DNA from: an uncultured Parabacteroides sp.
GTDB lineage: Bacteria; Bacteroidota; Bacteroidia; Bacteroidales; Tannerellaceae
Assembly: GCA_900552415.1 (NCBI GenBank)
Contig: USAD01000188.1
Location: 1-5,818, forward strand
DNA: 5,818 nt
Reading direction: 5' to 3'
Below, piece after piece: positions 1 through 5,567 of the stretch (within the stretch, counting starts at the first letter, position 1; every line of letters starts with the position of its first letter). The notes under the pieces are model-generated. The model saw only the letters and a program-made list of their open reading frames with translations, ran no database searches and was not told the origin of the DNA. The translations under genes and the position numbers were made by a program.

Positions 1-40
1 ATGACATAAAAACATTCTATTGTTAATTTTTATATCGATT

Positions 41-2329
41 ATGAGGATCTTTTTAGTTGTTATCTTATTGCAAAGTTTTGTGTTTAGAATAAATGCACAA
101 TATTTAATTAAAGGAAGAGTTCTTGACAGAACCCAAAATGGAGTGCCTTATTCTACAATACAATTGACATTAACGGATTCAACTTTTGTTAAAGGGGAAG
201 TCGCCGATAGTTTAGGAAATTTCTTGTTGAAAGATATTCAAAAGGGAAATTATTTGTTGCGTATTAGTGCGATGGGGTATAAAACGCAAATAGAATCAGT
301 AAATATCAATAGCGATAAGGTATTACCTCCTTGTATCCTTAAAGAGTCGGAAGTCGTATTGAATGATGTCGTAATTACGGGCACCTCCTTCATCCAGAAG
401 AAAGACCATCTGCTCGTGATCCCGGACAAGCAATCCCAGAAACATGCGTTCGGGGGCTACGACCTGCTCTATAACCTGATGATTCCGGGAGTAACCGTGG
501 ACAGGAAGGCAAAGAAAGTGCAAAGTATGGCCGGGGAGGCTAAACTATATATCAACGGCGTGGAGGCGGATATGCGGGAGATCCAGAACCTGCGGCCGAA
601 AGATGTCGAGCGGGTAGAATATTACGTTTTGCCGACCAATGGACCGTTTTCCGGTGACGCGGCGGCCATCAATTATGTCTTGAAGACCTATTCCTCGGGC
701 GGTTATGTCAACTTGGATGGGACCCAAACCATTGGATATACGAAAGGGGATTATGACATGGCGGCTAAGCTTTCCCATAACCAGACTTCTTACACTCTTT
801 TCGCGGGTAGCTCGGTGCAGAGGCATGATGGCTTGGAGGATGAGCGGAATGAGTATATCGCGTTTCCCGTGGATCCGGTGACACGCACGATGACACACGA
901 GGATGCCTGTTACCGGGAGAATCAGCAATACGCTCAATTCAAGGTGAGTCATGACAACGCGAAGCACAATATTTACGCGCAAGCGTCTTATGTGCGTGAT
1001 GACACGCCTCAAAACGACCGGAGCGAATCGATGCTTTATCCCGCTGACGCCTCGTTGTCAAGCCTGTCGCAAGAGACGAATGTTGACTTGGGCCAGAAGG
1101 CGGACCTACGCTTGCACGGCTTGTTCAATGTCTCGGATAAGCACCGGATAAAGACTTATCTATTTGGCTCCTATAGCCGCAATCATCATACCCGGGGCTA
1201 TCGTGAGGGGGATTTCCTCTCCCATACCCGAGTCAGCGAATCGCTCTACTCTTTTGAGCCTTATATCGCCTATACGTTCGAACCCGACAAATACAACTCT
1301 TTCTATGGCCGGATATTCTATACCCACAACATCTCTTCTTCAAATTATTCGGGCGATTATGACTCATGGCAACACTTGTGGAGCGGAGAAACCTTTTTCT
1401 GGTTCGATTATACGCATATGTTCGGGGATAAATGGACGTTGATGTTCGGTCCGGGAGCCTCGTTCCTGAATTATAAATTGCATGGGGAGAAGGCGCACAG
1501 GCGGTTCAATTTCCAAATGAACACGTGGGTCCGTTACGTGATAAATCCAAGGCATTGGGCCGGGGTGGGGGTGATGGCTTATAACTCTTCGCCTGATATC
1601 CATTATTTAAATTCGGTGGATCAAACTGTGGACGCGTATAGGATTTTACGAGGCAATCCCGATCTGGAGAATATGTCGTCGTATCAATGGTATGCCATGT
1701 ATGAGGGAAACATCGGGAAATTCAATCTGCAAGGGAAGGCCTTCTATACTAAGCACGTTCATGCGATCTATACGGATTATCATATCGAGGGGGATAAATT
1801 GGTCGGCACCTATGCCTCTGATGGATCTTTCAATCAGGTCACGGCTGAGATTGCCGCCTCATATCGATTATCGGACCATTTCCGCACGAGTTTAACAATC
1901 GGTTATGATGATAGGTATGTGCCTGGGATAGATCGGCTGAATCGTCATAATTTCAGGGTGGCATGGGACGCCAATTATTTCATCAAGTCGTTCGCCATCA
2001 ACGCGTACGCCAAGACAAAGGAAAAACGGTTGGACGAAACGACACGTGCCTTTGTGACGGATCCCGCCTCTTACGGCTTCTCCGTCCGTTACAGCGGAAA
2101 GAACTGGATGGCGGAGGTTGGCACGGAGAACCCCTTCTCCAGGCAATTAAGGTATAGGGAATATGCCGATTATGATGTCTATCGGTACGACCAGGTACGA
2201 ACCAGCCGTATCTATCAGCAGACCGTCTATGTGAAACTGGCCTATACCTTTGATTTCGGAAAGAAAACCTCACGAGATTCGAACGACGTGGATCGAGGTA
2301 TCAATAGCGCGATCTTAAAAGTCAGGTAA
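41..2329 (+). CDS. TonB-dependent-receptor-like outer-membrane beta-barrel protein with N-terminal carboxypeptidase-D-like domain
   Basis: Predicted outer-membrane protein of 762 aa. I chose ATG at 41 over the in-frame TTG at 20 because it begins directly with a signal peptide (residues 1-19, MRIFLVVILLQSFVFRINA, then QYLIKG). Residues about 20-100 look like a carboxypeptidase-D regulatory-like beta-sandwich (IKGRVLD, GVPYSTIQL, DSLGNFLLKDI, YLLRISAMGY). A linker VVLNDVVITGT (about 106-115) follows. A plug-like domain lies at about 116-215, with YINGVEADMREIQNL and KDVERVEYYVLP. The rest is rich in aromatic, alternating strands typical of an outer-membrane barrel and ends LAYTFDFGKK plus a charged tail. 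The family imports ligands or serves as surface barrel proteins; no SusD-like lipoprotein gene lies downstream, so no substrate can be inferred. The promoter is not in the window. Base composition changes abruptly near codon 114. The barrel is intact with no frameshift. Family confidence is high; substrate is unknown. Confidence 0.9.
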   Translation: MRIFLVVILLQSFVFRINAQYLIKGRVLDRTQNGVPYSTIQLTLTDSTFVKGEVADSLGNFLLKDIQKGNYLLRISAMGYKTQIESVNINSDKVLPPCILKESEVVLNDVVITGTSFIQKKDHLLVIPDKQSQKHAFGGYDLLYNLMIPGVTVDRKAKKVQSMAGEAKLYINGVEADMREIQNLRPKDVERVEYYVLPTNGPFSGDAAAINYVLKTYSSGGYVNLDGTQTIGYTKGDYDMAAKLSHNQTSYTLFAGSSVQRHDGLEDERNEYIAFPVDPVTRTMTHEDACYRENQQYAQFKVSHDNAKHNIYAQASYVRDDTPQNDRSESMLYPADASLSSLSQETNVDLGQKADLRLHGLFNVSDKHRIKTYLFGSYSRNHHTRGYREGDFLSHTRVSESLYSFEPYIAYTFEPDKYNSFYGRIFYTHNISSSNYSGDYDSWQHLWSGETFFWFDYTHMFGDKWTLMFGPGASFLNYKLHGEKAHRRFNFQMNTWVRYVINPRHWAGVGVMAYNSSPDIHYLNSVDQTVDAYRILRGNPDLENMSSYQWYAMYEGNIGKFNLQGKAFYTKHVHAIYTDYHIEGDKLVGTYASDGSFNQVTAEIAASYRLSDHFRTSLTIGYDDRYVPGIDRLNRHNFRVAWDANYFIKSFAINAYAKTKEKRLDETTRAFVTDPASYGFSVRYSGKNWMAEVGTENPFSRQLRYREYADYDVYRYDQVRTSRIYQQTVYVKLAYTFDFGKKTSRDSNDVDRGINSAILKVR
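370..379. repeat. 10-bp perfect palindrome at the GC-composition break
   Basis: CGTAATTACG is perfectly self-complementary. It lies inside the outer-membrane protein gene, in the codons for the conserved VVITG linker, immediately before the change from about 33% to about 54% GC. It could be a recombination crossover remnant or a chance palindrome. No second copy was noticed in the window. Confidence 0.4.
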
Positions 2330-2353
2330 AGTAAAAATCCACAACCATTCGTA

Positions 2354-2373
2354 ACTGATGATTGATTATCAGT
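2354..2373. terminator. Small hairpin after the outer-membrane protein gene
   Basis: ACTGATGA pairs with TTATCAGT (8 bp including one G-U) around a TTGA loop, 24 nt after the stop codon at 2329. There is no U-run after it, so a terminator role is tentative. It may help stabilise the 3' end of the upstream transcript. Confidence 0.35.
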
Positions 2374-2387
2374 GAGATAGATCATGT

Positions 2388-2435
2388 ACTAACGGCTCTG
2401 GAAATGAACTATAGATCATTTCCCGAGCCGTTAGT
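2388..2435. terminator. Long near-perfect hairpin between convergent genes
   Basis: ACTAACGGCTC (2388-2398) pairs perfectly with GAGCCGTTAGT (2425-2435). After one mismatch (T2399/C2424), GGAAATGA (2400-2407) pairs with TCATTTCC (2416-2423), leaving an 8-nt loop. This gives a 19-bp stem between the convergent outer-membrane gene and the BlaI-type gene, the expected place for a bidirectional terminator. Neither flank carries a T-run, so it is not a canonical intrinsic terminator. It is formed by two oppositely oriented copies of the local 23-bp repeat. Confidence 0.5.
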
Positions 2436-2493
2436 TATTCACTTGGGGTAGTCGTAAGTTGTTCACTTGGCAAGCCGCTAGTTATTCATTTCA
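2388..2493. repeat. Short array of a 23-24-bp degenerate repeat in both orientations
   Basis: The unit reads approximately ACTAACGGCTC, then two variable bases, then GAAATGAATA. One copy is on the plus strand (2388-2410). Three tandem copies are on the minus strand (2413-2435, 2436-2459, 2460-2482), with a partial copy at 2483-2493 that keeps only TGAAATGAATA. Units differ by several substitutions; the outer ones change GGAAATGA to CCAAGTGA. The array fills most of the 201-bp gap between the two convergent genes and no ORF of note lies in it. Confidence 0.65.
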
Positions 2494-2530
2494 AAAGCTG
2501 TTTTTACGATATAATGCGGGGATATGTCGG

Positions 2531-2899
2531 TCAAGCTTTTCGATGTGCGTCTTCCACCTCCTGGATGAGTTGTTTCAACTCGTCGACCGAGATCTCCTCT
2601 TTTTTGACCAACGAGGAGACGGCGCTCAGGTAGGAGTTGTTGAAGTATTTGCTGATGACTCCTTTCAGCGTGCGTGACCGGAACTCTTCGTTCGATACGA
2701 CGGCGAAATAGCGGTAGGTGTTGCCGAATGCCTCGTGCGAGAGATAGCCTTTTTCCTCAAGCCCCCGAACGATGGTCGACAACGTATTGAAATGTGGCTT
2801 TGGGTCACTGTAGAACGCCAATAACTCTTTTACGAACAATGGGCCCTTCTCCCAGAAGAATCCCATGATCTCTTCCTCTTTCGCTGTTAATCCTTTCAT
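2531..2899 (-). CDS. BlaI/MecI/CopY-family transcriptional repressor (orphan)
   Basis: A 122-aa cytoplasmic DNA-binding protein, the usual length for the BlaI/MecI family. Residues 1-70 form the winged helix: LTAKEEEIMGFFWEKG at the start, a recognition helix around 37-50 (FNTLSTIVRGLEEKGYL) and a wing at about 53-67 (SHEAFGNTYRYFAVV). Residues 71-122 are the helical C-terminal dimerisation part (EEFRSRTLKGVISKYF, then SSLVKKEEISVDELKQLIQEVE). In the classical system, family members repress beta-lactamase or other stress genes as dimers and are inactivated by cleavage triggered by a BlaR1/MecR1 (M56) sensor protease. No M56 gene follows here; the sequence past the stop is the repeat array. 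The gene is divergent from the secreted-protein gene at 3100, and a dyad cluster lies 36-74 bp upstream of its start, which fits autoregulation. Target genes are unknown. Confidence 0.92.
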   Translation of the reverse strand: MKGLTAKEEEIMGFFWEKGPLFVKELLAFYSDPKPHFNTLSTIVRGLEEKGYLSHEAFGNTYRYFAVVSNEEFRSRTLKGVISKYFNNSYLSAVSSLVKKEEISVDELKQLIQEVEDAHRKA

Positions 2900-2911
2900 G
2901 ATGTTTCTATT

Positions 2912-2933
2912 TTATCCGCGAATAACGGGATAA
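2912..2933. repeat. Inverted repeat in the BlaI-type gene leader
   Basis: TTATCC (2912-2917) and GGATAA (2928-2933) are 6-bp inverted arms around a 10-nt spacer, starting 13 bp before the repressor start codon on the minus strand. It could be a leader hairpin or an additional protein site. The arms are short, so support is weak. Confidence 0.25.
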
Positions 2934-2934
2934 T

Positions 2935-2973
2935 GTAGTTCTGAAACTAATATTCGTAGTTAATATAAACTAA
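2935..2973. promoter_or_regulatory. Probable operator: two TAGTT/AACTA dyads upstream of the BlaI-type gene
   Basis: Four half-sites lie in order: GTAGTT (2935-2940), AAACTAA (2944-2950), GTAGTT (2956-2961) and AAACTAA (2967-2973). They make two inward-facing dyads. TAGTT-4 bp-AACTA spans 2936-2949, and TAGTT-6 bp-AACTA spans 2957-2972. The dyad centres are 22 bp apart, about two helical turns. BlaI/MecI repressors bind as dimers to paired dyads in their own promoters, so this is the best candidate operator. Two further TAGTT copies (3022-3026 and 3066-3070) flank the promoter of the divergent gene. Binding by this protein is inferred, not shown. Confidence 0.5.
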
Positions 2974-3036
2974 ATAAGTAAACATCTTGTTTGTTCCTCA
3001 GAAAGGTTAATGAAAAATGGATAGTTTAAATGGTGA

Positions 3037-3063
3037 TTGGTTTTAAAAGATGATTTATCTTTG
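3037..3063 (+). promoter_or_regulatory. Bacteroidota-type promoter of the secreted-protein gene
   Basis: TATCTTTG at 3056-3063 matches the TAnnTTTG -7 consensus perfectly. A TTG at 3037-3039 can serve as a -33 element, with a 16-bp spacer that is slightly short for this promoter class. The start codon is 36 bp past the -7 box. A TAGTT half-site (3066-3070) falls just after the box, about at the expected transcription start. Confidence 0.65.
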
Positions 3064-3099
3064 TATAGTTGTTGACTTTAATCATAAATAAAATGCCCT

Positions 3100-3906
3100 A
3101 TGAAAAGAATCTTTCTATTTATTTTGCTTTTTGTGTGTTTGTCGATGTCTGTAACCCATTCTCAGCTTTACTACAAGGTTGATAAGGTTTTAGATGTGAA
3201 CTTCAATTATTTGTCACAGAGTTCCAGTAAGTATAAGCAATATGTGGGTCAGATTGTGACACTGAATATGTCTCCGTATTCTCCTGATGTTTATGTGAAA
3301 GTTGGTATGTTGCCTCAAGTCGGGCCTTATCCTTTTGCTGGTGCTGATGGTAATGGGTATAATGTCTATGCCTTTACGGATGTTTATGGAAATGTGATGT
3401 TTACGGATTTTATGGGACGTTTGAATTATGTGGCTGTTGCTTCTGATCTATCTGAGATTAGTTATCCCGTTTCTTATGATAATGTTGTCTTGGAATGTAG
3501 CCAGACTACTCGTGAGGAATATGAGGCGATGGTTTGGAAACATGCGGAGCAACGAGCCAATATTGAAGCGGCTATACAAGGCTATGGGGTTGGAAGTGGT
3601 AATGTGGCACCGATAGAGCCTGCCCAAGGAACGCAAGGTGGAATGTCTGCCGAATGGTATCAGGCTCAATATAATAAATGGGCAAGTTCGGCTGAGTCCA
3701 TATATAATAGCCTTTCCGCGATAAGAACGACCGATCGTTATGGAAATAAAGAAGGCTATTCGGATTGGGGAGGAGCCAGTAGTGAGGCTCAGATGAAAGT
3801 TCAGCTAAGTAATGCGCAAAGAGAGATGAGGAATATTCGTAATGAGGCGGCACGTTATGGTTATTCAATTCCAATGTCGACTTGGGAAACAGCGGTTGTG
3901 AGATAA
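3100..3906 (+). CDS. Secreted protein of unknown function
   Basis: A 268-aa protein that I do not recognise. The start is ATG at 3100; an overlapping ATG at 3093 is out of frame. Residues 1-21 are a signal peptide (MKRIFLFILLFVCLSMSVTHS), so the mature protein should be periplasmic or surface exposed. C13 lies inside the hydrophobic core without a proper lipobox, so a lipoprotein is unlikely. Residues about 22-135 are beta-rich and full of Tyr, Val and Gly (YYKVDKVLDVNFNY, YVGQIVTLNMSPYSP, VYAFTDVYGNVMFTDFMG). Residues 136-160 look helical, 161-180 are a Gly/Pro linker, and 181-268 form a mainly helical tail with SAEWYQAQYNKWASSAE, GYSDWGG and NAQREMRNIRNEAARYGY. It has its own promoter, is divergent from the BlaI-type repressor and may read through into the GNAT gene 51 bp downstream. 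Repressor control is possible but unproven. Confidence 0.85.
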   Translation: MKRIFLFILLFVCLSMSVTHSQLYYKVDKVLDVNFNYLSQSSSKYKQYVGQIVTLNMSPYSPDVYVKVGMLPQVGPYPFAGADGNGYNVYAFTDVYGNVMFTDFMGRLNYVAVASDLSEISYPVSYDNVVLECSQTTREEYEAMVWKHAEQRANIEAAIQGYGVGSGNVAPIEPAQGTQGGMSAEWYQAQYNKWASSAESIYNSLSAIRTTDRYGNKEGYSDWGGASSEAQMKVQLSNAQREMRNIRNEAARYGYSIPMSTWETAVVR

Positions 3907-3957
3907 TAAAAGGTAAAATGTTTTGTGGAGTTGAATTACGATTGGTCTAAGAGAAAG

Positions 3958-4917
3958 ATGAGAGATATTATCCGTCCGCTGCGAAAGGAGGAGATCGCTT
4001 TGTTGCGCGATTTCCTTTATGAGGCGATCTTCATCCCGGAAGGCGTGGAGGCACCGCCCAAAAGTGTTGTCGATTTGCCGGAACTGAGGCTTTATATTGA
4101 GGATTTCGGTAAGCGGACGGACGACTTATGCTTGGTCGCTTAATGTGACGGAAAGGTGGTCGGTGCCGTATGGACAAGGATCATGAATGATTATGGACAT
4201 GTAGACGACCAGACACCTTCGCTTTCCATTTCCCTGTATGAGGAATATCGGAATAAAGGTATTGGTGGCCGGTTGATGAAAGAAATGCTTTCTCTTTTGG
4301 CAGGGAAAGGGTATGGCCGGGTTTCACTTTCTGTTCAAAAAGCGAACTATGCGGTGCGCTTGTATCTTAAATTGGGTTTCCGGATAATCAGGGAGACCGA
4401 AGAGGAATATGTTATGGTGAAAGAATTGGAAGAACCGGCTTATAGTCTTCGTTTTTTGTCGGAAAAGGATATACCGGAAATGATGGTTTTGTTCCGGACG
4501 ACGGTGCTTTATGTCAACTCAAGAGATTATACGCCAGAGGAGGTTGAGGATTGGGCCTCTTGTGGCAGTGAGAGACGCTTCAGGGAATTATTGCCGAAGC
4601 ACTGTTTCGTTGGGGCTTTGGATAAGCAGGGACAATTGGTCGGTTATTCCTCCATGAACCGCGAAGGTTACTTGCATTCCCTGTTTGTTCATGAGGCATG
4701 GCAGGGAAAGGGTATCGCGACTTTCCTGCTTTCCGAGGTGGAGAAAATTGCCCTGGAATATGAGGTTGACGAAATCTCCTCGGAAGTGAGCCTGACGGCA
4801 CGGCCCTTCTTTGAGAAAAGAGGTTACGAGGTGGTCAAGGAGCAGAAGGAGAAGGCCAATGAGTTGTGGCTGACAAATTTCGTCATGAGAAAAAAGATGT
4901 GCCCTCCTGATGTCTGA
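3958..4917 (+). pseudogene. Tandem double-GNAT acetyltransferase gene interrupted by an in-frame TAA
   Basis: Two open segments in one frame are separated only by TAA at 4141-4143. Reading through gives a continuous protein of about 319 positions from ATG 3958 (preceded by AGAGAAAG), which I prefer to the upstream GTG at 3925. Codons 1-61 start the first GNAT fold (MRDIIRPLRKEEIALLRDF). The stop is codon 62, after LCLVA and before CDGKVVGAVW. Acetyl-CoA loop RNKGIG is at codons 98-103, and the first domain ends near EEEYVMVKEL. The second GNAT domain starts around codon 160 (YSLRFLSEKDIPEM), has QGKGIA at 249-254 and ends SLTARPFFEKRGYEV...WLTNFVMRKK, resembling E. coli YafP. The first domain is broken. 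The second could still be made from ATG 4414 (167 aa). Acetyl acceptors are unknown. A sequencing error at the TAA is the main alternative. Confidence 0.8.
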
Positions 4918-4937
4918 TCGAAATGATTGGGAGGGCA
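4900..4937. terminator. Bidirectional hairpin terminator between convergent GNAT genes
   Basis: TGCCCTCC (4900-4907) pairs with GGAGGGCA (4930-4937). The stem can extend inward to 4911/4926 with two G-U pairs, leaving a 14-nt loop. It overlaps the last codons of the double-GNAT gene. Read on the minus strand it begins 18 nt after the stop of the 4956-5408 gene and is followed, after about 4 nt, by six T (the A-run at 4890-4895), so it fits best as that gene's terminator. The plus-strand side has only a loosely T-rich stretch. Confidence 0.6.
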
Positions 4938-4955
4938 TTATCTTCTTGGTTTAAC

Positions 4956-5408
4956 CTATGTGAGCGACCGACGGAAATAGATCATGTCCGTCAGTATTTT
5001 TCCATCCTCCACGATTGGGTGGTCGTAGTTACGGGTAAAGAAGTCGGGGATGATATACGCGAAATTGAATCCGCAACTTTTATAAAAGGAGATGGTCTGT
5101 TGGCTGTCGCCGGTGCCAACGAGCATGGTGTTGTATTTTCCACTGTAATGCTGGCAAAGGAACTCGATCATCTTCCGGCCCAAGCCTTTCCTTTGGTGGT
5201 TCGGATCGACGGCGATGTTTTTTAATTCGCAGACATCGTTCCCCTCGTTGGTGACGACCGCGACGCATGCCACCTTGTCTTCCGGTTCGTACATGACAAA
5301 CAGCTCGCCCCTTTCCAGGTAACGGTCAATCATGGATTCCTGCTCGTCCGCCAGCAAAAGAAGCTCGAGGAAACGTTTCTTGTCGGATGTGATTTTTTCT
5401 ATTTTCAT
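4956..5408 (-). CDS. GNAT-family N-acetyltransferase
   Basis: A complete single-domain 150-aa GNAT protein, predicted to move an acetyl group from acetyl-CoA to an unidentified acceptor in the cytoplasm. The core strand and acetyl-CoA loop read ELKNIAVDPNHQRKGLGRKMIEFL, with QRKGLG at 72-77 matching the Q/R-x-x-G-x-G/A motif. Strand 5 is MLVGTGDSQQTISFYKSCGF (95-114), followed by IIPDFFTRNYDHPIVEDG (119-136) and a final strand DMIYFRRSL. The GTGDSQQ...FYKSCGF...DFF..NY pattern resembles B. subtilis YvbK-type acetyltransferases, judged from memory. Length is normal and nothing is missing. It is convergent with the broken double-GNAT gene and divergent from thioredoxin, so it is probably monocistronic, with its own -7 box about 51 bp upstream. 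Confidence 0.9.
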   Translation of the reverse strand: MKIEKITSDKKRFLELLLLADEQESMIDRYLERGELFVMYEPEDKVACVAVVTNEGNDVCELKNIAVDPNHQRKGLGRKMIEFLCQHYSGKYNTMLVGTGDSQQTISFYKSCGFNFAYIIPDFFTRNYDHPIVEDGKILTDMIYFRRSLT

Positions 5409-5459
5409 ATGTTCGTTATTTTAAGGTATCTTGTGGAATTCGGATATTTTTGTCTTGGA

Positions 5460-5467
5460 CAAATGTA
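5460..5467 (-). promoter_or_regulatory. -7 promoter element of the GNAT gene
   Basis: On the minus strand the sequence reads TACATTTG, a perfect TAnnTTTG box, 51 bp before the start codon at 5408. No clear -33 TTTG is visible at the expected distance, so the call rests on one element. Confidence 0.5.
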
Positions 5468-5511
5468 ACGATTATTTTTTAGTCCACTTAAAAGAGGGAT
5501 TGGAAAAACAT

Positions 5512-5519
5512 TATCTTTG
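5512..5519 (+). promoter_or_regulatory. -7 promoter element of the thioredoxin gene
   Basis: TATCTTTG matches the TAnnTTTG box perfectly, 48 bp before the start codon at 5568. The nearest upstream TTG (5500-5502) is only 9 bp away, too close to be a normal -33 element, so the upstream half of the promoter is weak or absent. It lies about 45 bp from the divergent GNAT -7 box. Confidence 0.6.
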
Positions 5520-5567
5520 CGATAATAAGAACGTGTTTTTTATAATAAACAGAAACAGAAAAGAGTG

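Noticed and set aside
20..40. In-frame TTG start seven codons upstream for the outer-membrane protein.
   Set aside because: It adds MLIFISI ahead of an already complete signal peptide; ATG at 41 gives a standard N-terminus.
545..1012. 155-codon minus-strand open frame inside the outer-membrane protein gene.
   Set aside because: Antisense to a well-supported coding region, with low-complexity basic sequence and no recognisable domain; a shadow of the real gene.
2377..2419. Direct repeat ATAGATCAT at 2377-2385 and 2411-2419, considered as a target-site duplication of an inserted element.
   Set aside because: Only 25 bp lie between the copies, the second sits within the hairpin loop and stem, and no transposon ends are present; likely part of the repeat structure or chance.
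2459..2677. 72-codon plus-strand open frame overlapping the BlaI-type gene.
   Set aside because: Antisense to a clear family member and starts within the repeat array; no domain or promoter.
3136..3138. C13 of the secreted protein as a lipoprotein cysteine.
   Set aside because: The preceding LFV is a poor lipobox and the cysteine is inside the hydrophobic core; signal peptidase I cleavage after THS fits better.
3925..3957. GTG start for the double-GNAT gene.
   Set aside because: The extra residues MELNYDWSKRK do not resemble a GNAT start; ATG at 3958 follows an A/G-rich site and begins the fold properly.
4141..4146. TAA-TGT as a recoding or readthrough signal.
   Set aside because: TAA is not used for selenocysteine or pyrrolysine and no special downstream structure was seen; a nonsense mutation is simpler.
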